Assembly (NCBI GenBank): GCA_039818945.1
Contig: JBCBSZ010000008.1
Coordinates: 1-64,000, forward strand
Direction: 5' to 3'
DNA length: 64,000 nt
Source: JBCBSZ01 sp039818945
GTDB taxonomy: Bacteria > Actinomycetota > Acidimicrobiia > Acidimicrobiales > Poriferisodalaceae
Shown: one piece after another, positions 32,510 to 41,277 of the stretch
Numbering within the stretch: position 1 is the first letter of the stretch
Layout of the letters: each line of letters opens with the position of its first letter
The notes under the pieces: generated by a model
What the model was told of the DNA's origin: nothing
What the model saw: only the letters and a program-made list of their open reading frames with translations
The model's database searches: none
Translations under genes and position numbers: made by a program

Positions 32510-33315
32510 ATGTCGACCGCCGACAACCCGCTGGTCGCCATGACCGGCACCGTGAGCGGCCCCACGGGAGCGGAGGACGTCCCGGGCCCCCAGTTCCGGG
32601 AGACCTCGTTGCCCGGTTTCACGCAGGCCGTCACCGCCCGCCGGTCGATCCGTGTCTTCGACGGTGAGCCGATCCCGGAGGAGGTGATGAGGGAGTGCCT
32701 CCGTCATGCCGTGCTGGCCCCCAGCTCCTCCAACCTCCAGCCCTACGAGCTGTACTGGGTGCGCGACGGGGAGCGAAGGGCCCGACTGGCCGATGCGTGC
32801 CTCGGTCAGCCCGCGGTGGCGACCGCCGGCGAGCTCGTGGTCGTCATGGCCCGCCGCGACCTCTGGGAGACCAACCTGGACAAGGTCTGGGATCTCATGA
32901 CCGACGGTGGGAGCACGGCGCTCCCGAACCGGTCGACGACTACTACCACCGGATCACGCCTCGGCTGCGCTCCACGGATGCCCTCGGCGTCGGCAACCTG
33001 ATGCGCCGGGTCCTGTTCTGGTGGCGCGGCCGCTCGGCGCCCAGCGTCAGGAGCCCGGTGAACGCCGGCGACCATCGGGTGTGGGCCCACACCCAGGCGT
33101 CCCTGGTGGCGATGGTGCTCATGCTGTCGCTGACCGCGCACGGCTACGACTCGTGCCCCATCGGTGGACTCGACAAGCTCCGGATCCGCCGGATGCTCGA
33201 TCTCCCGACCGGGGCCGAGGTCACGATGGTGATCGCCGCCGGCACCCGCCGGCCCGAAGGCCTCTACGGCGCGAGGGTCAGGCTGCCCGACGAGGACCTC
33301 GTCAAGGAGGTCTGA
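32510..33315 (+). pseudogene. Nitroreductase family gene with a single-base frameshift
   Basis: The 5' part (ATG 32510, strong GGAGGAG site) encodes a nitroreductase N-terminus (TARRSIRVFDGEPIPEEVMR, APSSSNLQPYELYWV) up to VWDLMTDGG. The matching C-terminal part continues in another frame from about 32912 (HGAPEPVDDYYHRITPRLRS to LVKEV, stop 33315), with LTAHGYDSCPIGGLDK, the expected C-terminal flavin region. Adding one G to the GGG run at 32909-32911 restores a continuous 268-residue protein reading DGGEHGAPEP. It is either a recent inactivating deletion or a sequencing error in a G run. The intact frame without correction encodes a 163-residue truncated product from ATG 32510. Confidence 0.8.
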
Positions 33316-33330
33316 GGAGCGACGCTCCAT

Positions 33331-33342
33331 CGAGACGTCTCG
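33331..33342. promoter_or_regulatory. 12-base perfect palindrome upstream of ABC permease genes
   Basis: CGAGACGTCTCG is a perfect palindrome, and just before it GGAGC-GAC-GCTCC (33316-33328) forms a small hairpin directly after the nitroreductase stop. The pair may be a terminator plus an operator for the exporter genes that follow. Confidence 0.35.
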
Positions 33343-33423
33343 GTGACCGGCCGGGAGCGGCGCCCGGGCGTGATGGGCCCATGTCCTCTGGTCGCGCCGG
33401 AGCTGTTGTCCGAGGCTCGATCT

Positions 33424-34620
33424 GTGAGGCGGCTTCGACCCATCGCCGTGATCGCGGCGAAGGACATCGTCCAGCGGGCGCGTGACCGGTCGGTGTACAT
33501 CATGGGGATCGTCGGTCCGCTGGTGTTGGTGTTCATCATGAGCGCCACGGTCGGCGCCGCCGATGACGTCTCCGCCTTCGAGCTCGGGGTCGCCGACGGC
33601 GATGGCGGCGAGGTCGCCACCGCGTTCGAGTCGCTGCTGGACGATCTCGAGGCCGAGGGGGTCATCGAGCTGACGAGGGCCGAGGATCGTGCCGAGCTGG
33701 ACCAGCTCGTCGACGACGGTGACGTCGCGGCCGGGTTCTTCCTCCCGGCCGGCCTGAGCGCGTCGGCGCTCGCCGGTGGCCCGGCGGAGCTGGTCGTCGT
33801 CGGCGACCCCGGTTCGCCGATCGCCGTCGACGTCGCTCGGGCGATCACCGATGCCTTCGTGGCCGACCTCGGCTACGTGGCGGTGGCCACCGAGGCCGTC
33901 GTCGAGATCGAGGGTGCGACGGGCGGCCCAGGCGGCCCACGACGAGGCGAGCTCGCCGCGGCAGCGGTCGAGTTGGAGGCGCCGATCGAGGTGGCCCCGG
34001 TCGAGACGGAGGGCCGAGGGCGCGATCTGGCCAGCTACTACTCGGTGTCGCTCTCGGTGCTGTTCCTCTTCTTCACGGTCCAGTTCGGCGTACTGAGCCT
34101 CATGGAGGAACGGGAGGTCGGCACGCTGAGCCGGATCCTCGTCGCCCCGATCCACCCGGTGACCGTGCTCCTCGGGAAGATGGCGTCGGCGTTGGTGATC
34201 GGGCTGATGACGATGGTGGTGCTCGTGGTGGGCACGGCGCTGTTCGTCGGGGCGGAATGGGGCGCCCCGGTCGCGGTCGCCGTGCTGGTGCTGGCGGGCG
34301 TCACGGTCGCGATCGCGCTGTCGGTGCTCGTCGCTGCTGCGGCGCGGACGTCCGAACAGGCAGGTGCCTACGCGACGATCGCCGCCCTCGTGCTCGGTCT
34401 GCTCGGTGGGGTCTTCTTCCCGATCAGCGACGCTCCCGGCTTGCTGGAGGTGTTCAGCTACGCCTCCCCACACCGGTGGCTGCTGGAGGGCTTCCGCGAC
34501 GTCTCCTACGGCTCGGGGGTCGGATCGCTCGGACCGACGATCGGTGCGCTCGCGGTGTTCATCGTGCTGTTCGGCGGCCTCGGACTCGCGATGTCCGGTC
34601 GACGACTGGTGGCGCCGTGA
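33424..34620 (+). CDS. ABC-2 type permease (YhfA/NatB-like)
   Basis: About 398 residues. One N-terminal membrane helix (YIMGIVGPLVLVFIMSATVG), a large extracytoplasmic domain of about 170 residues, then five helices (SVLFLFFTVQFGVLSLMEER, IATLSR-like EVGTLSRILVAPIHPVTVLLG, and TIAALVLGLLGGVFFPISDA). The EEREVGTLSRILVAPIHP loop is a hallmark of ABC-2 permeases. The start is uncertain: GTG 33424 is used because the protein then begins shortly before the first helix; ATG 33373 is an alternative. It overlaps the second permease gene (GTGA). Confidence 0.82.
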   Translation: MRRLRPIAVIAAKDIVQRARDRSVYIMGIVGPLVLVFIMSATVGAADDVSAFELGVADGDGGEVATAFESLLDDLEAEGVIELTRAEDRAELDQLVDDGDVAAGFFLPAGLSASALAGGPAELVVVGDPGSPIAVDVARAITDAFVADLGYVAVATEAVVEIEGATGGPGGPRRGELAAAAVELEAPIEVAPVETEGRGRDLASYYSVSLSVLFLFFTVQFGVLSLMEEREVGTLSRILVAPIHPVTVLLGKMASALVIGLMTMVVLVVGTALFVGAEWGAPVAVAVLVLAGVTVAIALSVLVAAAARTSEQAGAYATIAALVLGLLGGVFFPISDAPGLLEVFSYASPHRWLLEGFRDVSYGSGVGSLGPTIGALAVFIVLFGGLGLAMSGRRLVAP

Positions 34621-35774
34621 AGGTCCTCACCATCGCCCGCACTGGCCTTCGTCGTCTGTTCCGGACCCGCTCGAACCTGTTCTTCGTGTTCGCGCTCCCG
34701 CTGCTGCTGATCCTCGTGCTCGGCCTCACGGTGGGGACCAGCACGCCACGGATCGGCGTGTACGCCGATGGCCCCTCCACGCCGGCCGTGCAGGAGCTGA
34801 TCGACGAGCTGCACCTCGTCGACGGCGCCGATGTCGTCGTCTTCGGTGACGTGGACGAGGCCATCGACCAGCTGGAGCGAGAGGACATCGAGGCGCTGCT
34901 GACCGTCCCTGACGACTACGAGGAGACGCTGCGGTCGGGAGGTGCCGCCGAGCTGCCCTATCGCGTCATCCCCGGGAGCGGTGGGCTCGAGGTCCAGGGC
35001 CTCGTCCAGGCGGCGGTCGCGCAGCAGAGCGCGACGGTTCGGGCCACACGACTCGTGATGGCCGAGACCGACGTTCCGGAGCACGAGGCGACGGCGGTGG
35101 TCGGGGCCACGGCTGCGGGTCGCCCGGCGGCGGACGTCGCCACGGTGGACGCGGACGGCGACGCCTTCGTCGAGGCCGATGCCGTGGGCTTCGTGGCGGC
35201 GCAGGAGCTCGTGCTGTTCGTCTTCGTGATGTCGCTCGTCCTCGCGGGTGCGCTGATCCAGTCGAAGCGCCTGGGCGTCACCCGCCGCATGATGAGCACG
35301 CCGACGACGACCACCGAGGTGGTGGCCGGCGAAGCGCTCGGCCGCTACCTGGTGGCGATCGTGCAGAGTGCCGTCATCGTGCTGTTCACGGCGCTCCTGT
35401 TCGGCCTGGACTGGGGATCCTGGCCCGCCACCTTGGCCATCGTGGCCTCGTTCTGCCTGGTCGCCACCGGGGCTGCGCTCCTCATCGGGTCGCTGGTCCG
35501 CAACGAGAGCCAGTCGCAGGCCGTCGGGATCTCGGTCGGTCTGGCCATGGCAGCCCTCGGCGGGTGCATGGTGCCGTTCGAGGTCTTCCCGGACGGCCTG
35601 CGGACGTTCGCCCACATCACGCCGCACGCCTGGGCCATCGACGCGTTCACCGAGGTGATCCAGCGCGGGGGCGGCCTCGGGCAGATCGGCACCGAGCTCG
35701 CCGTCCTCGTCGCCTACGGGCTCGTCGTGGTGGCGGCCTCCGTGGTCGTGCTCCGTCGATCGATCACGACCTGA
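34617..35774 (+). CDS. ABC-2 type permease (second subunit)
   Basis: A 385-residue permease of the same design: N-terminal helix (LFFVFALPLLLILVLGLTVG), extracytoplasmic domain, and five C-terminal helices with ALIQSKRLGVTRRMMSTPTT, the ABC-2 cytoplasmic loop, and GISVGLAMAALGGCMVPFEV. GTG 34617 overlaps the first permease stop. The two permeases are likely a heterodimer. No ATPase follows on this strand; the ATPase gene lies tail-to-tail on the other strand. Confidence 0.84.
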   Translation: MKVLTIARTGLRRLFRTRSNLFFVFALPLLLILVLGLTVGTSTPRIGVYADGPSTPAVQELIDELHLVDGADVVVFGDVDEAIDQLEREDIEALLTVPDDYEETLRSGGAAELPYRVIPGSGGLEVQGLVQAAVAQQSATVRATRLVMAETDVPEHEATAVVGATAAGRPAADVATVDADGDAFVEADAVGFVAAQELVLFVFVMSLVLAGALIQSKRLGVTRRMMSTPTTTTEVVAGEALGRYLVAIVQSAVIVLFTALLFGLDWGSWPATLAIVASFCLVATGAALLIGSLVRNESQSQAVGISVGLAMAALGGCMVPFEVFPDGLRTFAHITPHAWAIDAFTEVIQRGGGLGQIGTELAVLVAYGLVVVAASVVVLRRSITT

Positions 35775-35792
35775 CCGCGTCACCCCTCCGGA

Positions 35793-35808
35793 CCGGGCGA
35801 TGCCCCGG
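35793..35808. terminator. Weak hairpin between convergent exporter genes
   Basis: CCGGG-CGATGC-CCCGG forms a 5-bp stem in the 45-base gap between the permease stop (35774) and the ATPase stop (35820). Confidence 0.35.
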
Positions 35809-35819
35809 CCGACCGGTTG

Positions 35820-36800
35820 TTAGTTGCGGAGCGCTCGGCCGGTGAGCTGGAGGAAGACCTCCTCGAGATCGGGTTCGACGACCTCGACGGCCACGACCCG
35901 GGCCCCGGCGTCGTTGGCCTCGGCGAGGATGCGCGGGAGGACGGTGGAGGGGTCGTCGAGGGCGAGATCGATGACACCGTCGGCGGCGACAGCGGACTGC
36001 ACGTCCGGGAGGGCCTGGAGACGGTCGGCGACACTCGCTCCGCCGTGTCCGAGCTGCAGCCGAACGTGGTCGTGCCGACCGATGAGGCCGACGAGCTCCC
36101 GCCGGGTTCCCTCGGCGATCAGCTTGCCGTGGTCGATGATCCCGACCCGGTCGCAGAGCCGCTCCGCCTCCTCCATGTAGTGCGTCGTGTAGAGGACGCC
36201 GATGCCGGTGGCCCCGAGCTGTTCGACGCTGGCCAGGATCGAGTCACGACTCTGGGGGTCGACGCCGACGGTCGGTTCGTCCAGGATCAGCAGCTGCGGT
36301 TGGTGGAGGAGGCCGATGCCGATGTTGAGACGCCGCTTCATCCCTCCCGAGAAGTCCTCCGCTCGATCCTTGGCGCGGTCGGCGAGCCCGACGGTCTCCA
36401 GCACGTGCTCGGTCCGGGCCTTCAGCGCCGCGCCCGCCAGGCCCTGGAGCCGCCCGAAGAACAGCAGGTTCTCGGCCGCCGTCAGATCGGGGTAGATGGC
36501 GAGGTCCTGCGGGACGTAGCCGATCGACGCCCGCACCTCACGCGGCTCGGCGTCGAGGTCGTGCCCGACCACCCTGACGGTGCCGTCATCGCGCCGGAGC
36601 AGGCCACACAGCATGGAGATCGCCGTCGTCTTGCCGGCCCCGTTCGGGCCCAACAGGCCGTACGTCTCGCCCCGGGCGATCGTGAAGCCGAGATCGTCCA
36701 CGACCGTCCGGTCGCCGAAGGCCTTCGTGAGCCCCTGACACCGCAGCACGTCGTCGGTCGCCGCCACGGTCTCGGTCTCGCGCTCCACCCGGACTGCCAC
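35820..36800 (-). CDS. ABC transporter ATP-binding protein (ABC-2/DrrA-like)
   Basis: About 326 residues: Walker A GPNGAGKTT, Q-loop YVPQDLAIYPDLTAAENL, signature FSGGMKRRLNIGIGL, Walker B LLILDEPTVGVD and switch His THYMEEAERLC. The C-terminal extension ends in EPDLEEVFLQLTGR, typical of DrrA/NatA-type exporter ATPases. The most plausible partners are the two permeases converging from the other strand. Start is uncertain among several GTGs (36800, 36788, 36767); 36800 has GGAG about ten bases upstream. Confidence 0.88.
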   Translation of the reverse strand: MAVRVERETETVAATDDVLRCQGLTKAFGDRTVVDDLGFTIARGETYGLLGPNGAGKTTAISMLCGLLRRDDGTVRVVGHDLDAEPREVRASIGYVPQDLAIYPDLTAAENLLFFGRLQGLAGAALKARTEHVLETVGLADRAKDRAEDFSGGMKRRLNIGIGLLHQPQLLILDEPTVGVDPQSRDSILASVEQLGATGIGVLYTTHYMEEAERLCDRVGIIDHGKLIAEGTRRELVGLIGRHDHVRLQLGHGGASVADRLQALPDVQSAVAADGVIDLALDDPSTVLPRILAEANDAGARVVAVEVVEPDLEEVFLQLTGRALRN

Positions 36801-36963
36801 AACGAGAGTCTCCGCGACGGCGTGGCGACAGACCAGGGGCCGAGGTCCCCGTCGGCTCGATCGGCGGTCGCGCGCGCCGATCGACGGCCACCCTTCGCCG
36901 AGGACTTCACTTCCACATCTCCGCGCCAGGGCCGAGGTCCTCGAGGGAGCGATCGCGACGATG

Positions 36964-37410
36964 TCAGCCCGGATCGGACGGATGCGTGCGAATCGTGTTG
37001 ACGGCAGGGATGTCCCAGACCTCCTGGACCCGTTCGTCCACCACACGCCAGACCACGACGGCGTCGACCTCGATGACGCCGTCCTGGAGGCCGACGGTGT
37101 TGGTCACGCAGGCCACGACCAGCTCCTCTCCGTGCGGGGTGAGCGAGGCCGGCTCGACGCGGAAGCCGGCCTCGTTGCCGGCGGTCATCCGCTCGAAGAA
37201 CCGCTTGACGCCCTCGACCCCATGGTGGTCACCGTCCAGCTCGGGGAGGTACGGGTTCACGTAGTGGAAGACGACGTCGTCGGCGAACACGTCGGCGTCG
37301 CCCTCTGCGAACCCCGACTCGATGAGCGTCCTGGCCCCGGCGAGCACGGCCGCGTTCGCCTCCTGCACCGCACCGAGAGCATCCACGTCCATCACCTCCC
37401 TCAGTCGCAC
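36964..37410 (-). CDS. SnoaL-like / NTF2-fold protein
   Basis: About 148 residues with the NTF2-like layout: an N-terminal helix (AVLAGARTLIESGFAEGDAD), FADDVVFHYVNPYLPELDGD, GVEGVKRFFERMTAG, and strands ending VVWRVVDERVQEVWDIP. Such proteins are small cyclases, isomerases or binding proteins; function unknown. The start may be GTG 37410 or ATG 37392; the GGGAGG lies too close to the latter. Confidence 0.72.
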   Translation of the reverse strand: MRLREVMDVDALGAVQEANAAVLAGARTLIESGFAEGDADVFADDVVFHYVNPYLPELDGDHHGVEGVKRFFERMTAGNEAGFRVEPASLTPHGEELVVACVTNTVGLQDGVIEVDAVVVWRVVDERVQEVWDIPAVNTIRTHPSDPG

Positions 37411-37530
37411 CCTGCACGGGACACGGCGAGCACACCAGTGCCGAGGGTCCCGGACGCGACCTCGGCAGCAGTCCCGTGGCAGGTCCGGTCCCCTCTCGGC
37501 GACCGGTGCGCGAGGGCGGCGATCGGTGGA

Positions 37531-38802
37531 TCAGGGGAACCCGGGCCACGTCGGTGTCGGGAGGGTGATCGGGGGATCGGTCGGGCTCGGGCCGGGAAGC
37601 GCCGGCGGTGGCACGTACCGGTACACCTGGGCGTCGCCCAGGACGACGCTCGGCGCGCCGACGATCAGCCGATCGCCGTCAGCGTCGAGGGCGATGGCCC
37701 AGCCGAAGTACCGCGTCGGGCCTCCCTGGAGGCTGACACCCAGGGAGCTCCAGCCGGCACCGTTCCATCGCGCCACGCTCACCGTCGGCGGATCTGCGGC
37801 GCTGCCGTACGGTGCTGCGTAGGCGACCGTGTTGCCGTCGTCGCTCAGCGCGACCGCAGTCCCGACACCGGTGCTCAGGGGGTTGCGCAGCGCGTCTCGC
37901 AGGATCCCACCGCGGCGCTGCCACGATCCCGCGCGCCAGTCGAACACCTGCGCCCCCGCGCTCGGCGTGCCGACGGCGATCGAGTCACCCGCGGCACTGA
38001 TCGCCACCGAGTGACCGAACGCGACGTAGGAGCCGAGGTCCCAACCGAGCGTCGCGCCCCGCGGCTCCCACCGGTCACCGTCCCAGTCGTGGACCCGGAC
38101 CGTGCCGGACGGTCGAGCCGAGTCGCCGATCACGACCGAGCCGCCGTCGGCGCTGAGGGCGACCGCGTTGTCGGCGCCACCCCGAAGCGCCACCCCTCGC
38201 GGGCGCCACGATGCGCCGTTCCAGTCGTACACCTGCGTCCAACGATGCCCGATCGCGCTGACCGCCAGCGTGTCGCCTGAGTCGTCGAGATCCACACCGC
38301 CACCGAGCATGGCGTCCGCCCGGATGCCGTCGATCGCCTCACCGACCTGCACCCACGCCGAACCGGACCACCGAAGGACCTGCACCTGGCCGCCGTGTCT
38401 GGCCAGCGCCGAGGCCTGCGGCGCCCCCACCGCCACGACGTCGCCCGCAGCATTCATCGCGACTGCCGAACCAGCGAAGGCACCAGAGCTCGGACCGTCC
38501 AGATCGTCACCACGCTGCACCCAGGCGTCGCCGTCCCAGTCATGCACCCGGGCCCCGCCCGAGCCACGCGCGGAACCGTGGCGGCCCCAAGCCCCGACGA
38601 TCACGCTGTCACCAGAGCCGGACATGGCGACGGCGCCGCCCTGCCAATCGCTCCGCTCCGCCGTGCTGAACGTGAGACCGACCTGTTGCCAGTCGTCACC
38701 CACCACCGGCGCCGAACCGGCAGACGAGGCCACGGCCAGACCGACGACCACCCCGAACACCACCACCACGGCCAGACGTCGCATCCGTCCCACACGAACC
38801 AC
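37531..38802 (-). CDS. Secreted FG-GAP-like repeat protein
   Basis: A 423-residue exported protein: signal peptide (RRLAVVVVFGVVVGLAVASS), then about seven repeats of the form AVALS.DG..VVIG.....G..RVHDWDG..W..RG, which fold as a beta-propeller of the FG-GAP type in eukaryote integrins and bacterial surface proteins. A proline-rich tail (PPPALPGPSPTDPPITLPTP) ends the protein. GTG 38802 follows AGAGG. No enzyme motif; likely an extracellular binding protein. Confidence 0.8.
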   Translation of the reverse strand: MVRVGRMRRLAVVVVFGVVVGLAVASSAGSAPVVGDDWQQVGLTFSTAERSDWQGGAVAMSGSGDSVIVGAWGRHGSARGSGGARVHDWDGDAWVQRGDDLDGPSSGAFAGSAVAMNAAGDVVAVGAPQASALARHGGQVQVLRWSGSAWVQVGEAIDGIRADAMLGGGVDLDDSGDTLAVSAIGHRWTQVYDWNGASWRPRGVALRGGADNAVALSADGGSVVIGDSARPSGTVRVHDWDGDRWEPRGATLGWDLGSYVAFGHSVAISAAGDSIAVGTPSAGAQVFDWRAGSWQRRGGILRDALRNPLSTGVGTAVALSDDGNTVAYAAPYGSAADPPTVSVARWNGAGWSSLGVSLQGGPTRYFGWAIALDADGDRLIVGAPSVVLGDAQVYRYVPPPALPGPSPTDPPITLPTPTWPGFP

Positions 38803-38814
38803 CCCCGCGACCTC

Positions 38815-39102
38815 TCACGATGACCGCGACCCGACCACCGCGCACCACGGAACGACCGCCAGCAGTGGTCCACCCACCCCGAACAGCAACGACGCAGTCC
38901 CGCCGATCACCAGCACGCTCAGACCGTGCAGAAGCCAACCAACCCAGTCGGTACCTGCACGTCCGATCGGTCGAGCTGTGACGACCGCCAGGGCCAGACA
39001 TCCGATCGACGACAGCGCACGAAACGTGCGATCCAGGCCGATGCGCCGACGTGACGTCGTCCGCTCGTGCCACGGCCCGGCCGACTCGTTGACCGAGCCC
39101 AT
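38815..39102 (-). CDS. Small two-helix membrane protein
   Basis: A 95-residue frame with a basic N-terminus (ERTTSRRRIGLDRTFR) and two to three hydrophobic segments (LSSIGCLALAVVTA; WLLHGLSVLVIGGTASLLFG; PLLAVVPWCAVV). Codon pattern and hydrophobicity support a real gene. It lies 12 bases upstream of the secreted repeat protein on the same strand and is divergent from the DinB-like gene. Not assigned to a family; start uncertain. Confidence 0.55.
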   Translation of the reverse strand: MGSVNESAGPWHERTTSRRRIGLDRTFRALSSIGCLALAVVTARPIGRAGTDWVGWLLHGLSVLVIGGTASLLFGVGGPLLAVVPWCAVVGSRSS

Positions 39103-39124
39103 CGCGAGGGTGTTGAGTCGACGC

Positions 39125-39676
39125 ATGCCTCCGACGCCGCGTCGGCCGACCACCGAGGTCTCCGTCGTCGTCCTCGACTCGATGGACGGCATGTTCCAGC
39201 AGCTGCTCGAACGGCTCGACGGGCTCACCGACGACGAGTACCTGTGGGAGCCGGCGGGTAGAGCCCGGTCGGTACGTCGCCAGCCCGACGGCCAGGTCGT
39301 CGTCGACGGCGCGGGCGTTCGCGAGATCGAGCCGGCGCCCGTCACGACGATCGCCTGGCGGCTGTGGCACCTCGCGATGGACTGCTTCGACGACTACACC
39401 CGACGATTCGGCGGCGATCCGAGCGAGGCGCCTGCGACCTGGACGCTCGACGCCGCGGAGGCGGTCGAGATCCTGGGCGAGAAGTGGGCCGGCTACCGCG
39501 CCGTCGTCGCCGATCGCCACTGGTGGGGCCAGCTCGGCGAAGACTGGGGCCCGTGGTCGCAGCACTCCGTCGCCGACATGGCGATGCATGCGAGCAACGA
39601 GCTCGTCCACCACGGGGCGGAGATCGCACTGCTCCGCGACCTGTATCGCGCCGCTCACTCTGGTGGCGGTCAGTAG
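39125..39676 (+). CDS. DinB-superfamily protein
   Basis: A 183-residue four-helix protein. Histidines expected to bind a metal in DinB/YfiT-like proteins occur in RLWHLAMDCFDDY and in MAMHASNELVHHGAEIALLR (the HHGAEI is characteristic). Members act as metal-dependent thiol transferases or mycothiol-linked enzymes; the exact reaction is unknown. Its 3' end overlaps that of the MazF-like gene by 7 bases. Confidence 0.8.
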   Translation: MPPTPRRPTTEVSVVVLDSMDGMFQQLLERLDGLTDDEYLWEPAGRARSVRRQPDGQVVVDGAGVREIEPAPVTTIAWRLWHLAMDCFDDYTRRFGGDPSEAPATWTLDAAEAVEILGEKWAGYRAVVADRHWWGQLGEDWGPWSQHSVADMAMHASNELVHHGAEIALLRDLYRAAHSGGGQ

Positions 39677-39993
39677 GCGATGTCGAGGGCGTAGCGGAGC
39701 GCTCGGTCGAGCTCGGCGCGGGTGACCTCGTCGAGGTGTCCGACGGACTCGGGGTCCAGGTCGGCGAGCGGGACGGTGATCACGTTGTCGCAGCTGATCA
39801 CACTCGGTTCGGGCAGGCCGTGGTCAGGACCGACCGGCACCTCGGAGCGAACGCCTCTGACGGTTCGCGTGATCGGCGCGCACGTCACGGCGGTGAGCAC
39901 CTCGATGGCGGCGTCACGTGTCAACACGCACACCGGTCGCCGGCCCGCCGGCGGGCCGAGGTCGGCCCACACGATGTCGTTCCGCGCTACCAC
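39670..39993 (-). CDS. MazF/PemK-family mRNA interferase toxin
   Basis: A 107-residue toxin: N-terminal NDIVWADLGPPAGRRPVCVL (the conserved GRRPV loop), then AVTCAPITRTVRG and SCDNVITVPLADL, with the C-terminal helix ELDRALRYALDI. MazF toxins cut mRNA at short motifs and are neutralised by the partner. GTG 39993 overlaps the antitoxin stop by a few bases, the usual coupling of such pairs. Confidence 0.88.
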   Translation of the reverse strand: MVARNDIVWADLGPPAGRRPVCVLTRDAAIEVLTAVTCAPITRTVRGVRSEVPVGPDHGLPEPSVISCDNVITVPLADLDPESVGHLDEVTRAELDRALRYALDIAY

Positions 39994-40238
39994 TCCGGCG
40001 CGGTTCGCGCAGCCAGGCGACGGGCGGACTGCACCACCGCCGGGTCGGGTGGCTGCCGTCGATAGGCCTCGATCAGCTCGCGGTCCGCTCCAGCGAGCTC
40101 TTCAGCCGCCAGCACGGCCTGCGCCCCCCGACGCAACAGCTCGGAGCGGTTGGTCGCCAGCGTTTCGGCCAGCTCATCGAGGCGACGAACGAGCTGGTCA
40201 TCGAGTTGGACGAGGACCTCACGGCGAGCCACGACCAT
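39987..40238 (-). CDS. Ribbon-helix-helix antitoxin (MazE-like partner)
   Basis: An 83-residue protein with an N-terminal RHH DNA-binding segment (VLVQLDDQLVRRLDELAETL, ATNRSELLRRGAQAVL) and an acidic-to-basic C-terminus that should bind the toxin. It is encoded first, as expected for MazEF-type operons. The ATG lies inside the palindrome ACCATATGGT, a likely autoregulatory operator. Confidence 0.85.
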   Translation of the reverse strand: MVVARREVLVQLDDQLVRRLDELAETLATNRSELLRRGAQAVLAAEELAGADRELIEAYRRQPPDPAVVQSARRLAARTAPEW

Positions 40239-40243
40239 ATGGT
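40234..40243 (-). promoter_or_regulatory. Palindrome over the antitoxin start codon
   Basis: ACCATATGGT is a perfect 10-base palindrome containing the ATG of the antitoxin gene. RHH antitoxins typically bind short palindromes in their own promoter, so this is a good candidate operator. Confidence 0.5.
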
Positions 40244-40368
40244 ATCCCCGATGCCCGCCGTGGCGATCTCACCCCGCAGGTCGCACGCGTCTCAGCCGGG
40301 AATCGATGCGGTCGGCTGGGGGGTGGCGTGCCACCCTGACGGCTCGGCTGCCGGGAGGGGCCGTCCGC

Positions 40369-41277
40369 ATGCGAGCTCCTGCGTCGGTCTGGCCCTACGT
40401 CGCGTTCACCGGTCTGACGTTCACGACCGGCGCGCTGCTGTCCAAGGGGCTGGTCGACGACGGTGTCGACGCGTTCGTGGTGGCCGGCGTGCCCTTCCTG
40501 CTCGCCGGGGTGATGGGCACACTGATCGCCCTCCGGACGACGGGTCTGCCCCGGCGCGTGATCCTTCCGGCGGCGGCCCTCGGCGTCGCCAACTCCACGA
40601 TGCCGGCGGTGCTCATCAACCTGGGCTTCGAGACGCTCCCCGCCGGGCTGGTGACGCTGCTGATCGCCATGGGGCCGGTGTTCACGGCGGTCACGGCGCA
40701 CTTCGTGTTCCCCGACGAGCGGCTCGGGATGACCAAGCTCGCCGGCCTGATGCTGTCGGTCGTCGGCGTCGCCGTGCTCGCCCTCGGTGCGGAGAGCTCC
40801 GACGGTGAGACGCAGCTCGGCGGGATCGTCCTCGTGCTCGTCGGCGTGCTCGCCGCCGGGGTCTCCGGGGTCCCGGCTCGGGTGCTCGCCGTTCGCCACG
40901 GCGCCGCCGTGCTCATCGGGCCCCAGCTCTTCGCCGCGGGGCTCGTGGCGCTCGTCGCAGCGGTCGTGGCCGGACGGGACCTGGTCCCGGACGCGGGCTG
41001 GTCGCCCGTGCACGCCGTCGGACTCGGCGTCCTGGCCGTCACGGGCCTCGGCGGGTTCCGCTCGATGATGGCGGCCAACGAGATCGGTACCACCGGGCAG
41101 GTCTCGGTGATCGGCTACCTCCTGCCCGTGCTCGGGGTGATCGGCGGCGCGCTCATCTTCGACGAGGCGATCACCGCCGCCGTCGTGGGTGGTGGTGCGC
41201 TGATCCTCGGCGGCGTGGTGCTGCTCGGCCTCGGGAGCCGCGGTGTCGAGGCGGAGACCGAGGCTCAGAGGGTGTAG
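40369..41277 (+). CDS. EamA-type (DMT superfamily) transporter
   Basis: A 302-residue protein with ten hydrophobic helices in two homologous halves; the EamA pattern is visible in LINLGFETLPAGLVTLLIAM and again in EIGTTGQVSVIGYLLPVLGV, the end of each half. Start ATG 40369 has GGGAGGGG upstream. Such proteins export amino acids or other metabolites. Its 3' end overlaps the TldE gene by 13 bases on the other strand. Confidence 0.87.
   Translation: MRAPASVWPYVAFTGLTFTTGALLSKGLVDDGVDAFVVAGVPFLLAGVMGTLIALRTTGLPRRVILPAAALGVANSTMPAVLINLGFETLPAGLVTLLIAMGPVFTAVTAHFVFPDERLGMTKLAGLMLSVVGVAVLALGAESSDGETQLGGIVLVLVGVLAAGVSGVPARVLAVRHGAAVLIGPQLFAAGLVALVAAVVAGRDLVPDAGWSPVHAVGLGVLAVTGLGGFRSMMAANEIGTTGQVSVIGYLLPVLGVIGGALIFDEAITAAVVGGGALILGGVVLLGLGSRGVEAETEAQRV

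Noticed and set aside
32900..32920. Programmed -1 frameshifting in the nitroreductase gene
   Set aside because: The junction GGTGGGAG is not a slippery heptamer and there is no obvious stimulatory structure; a missing base is simpler.
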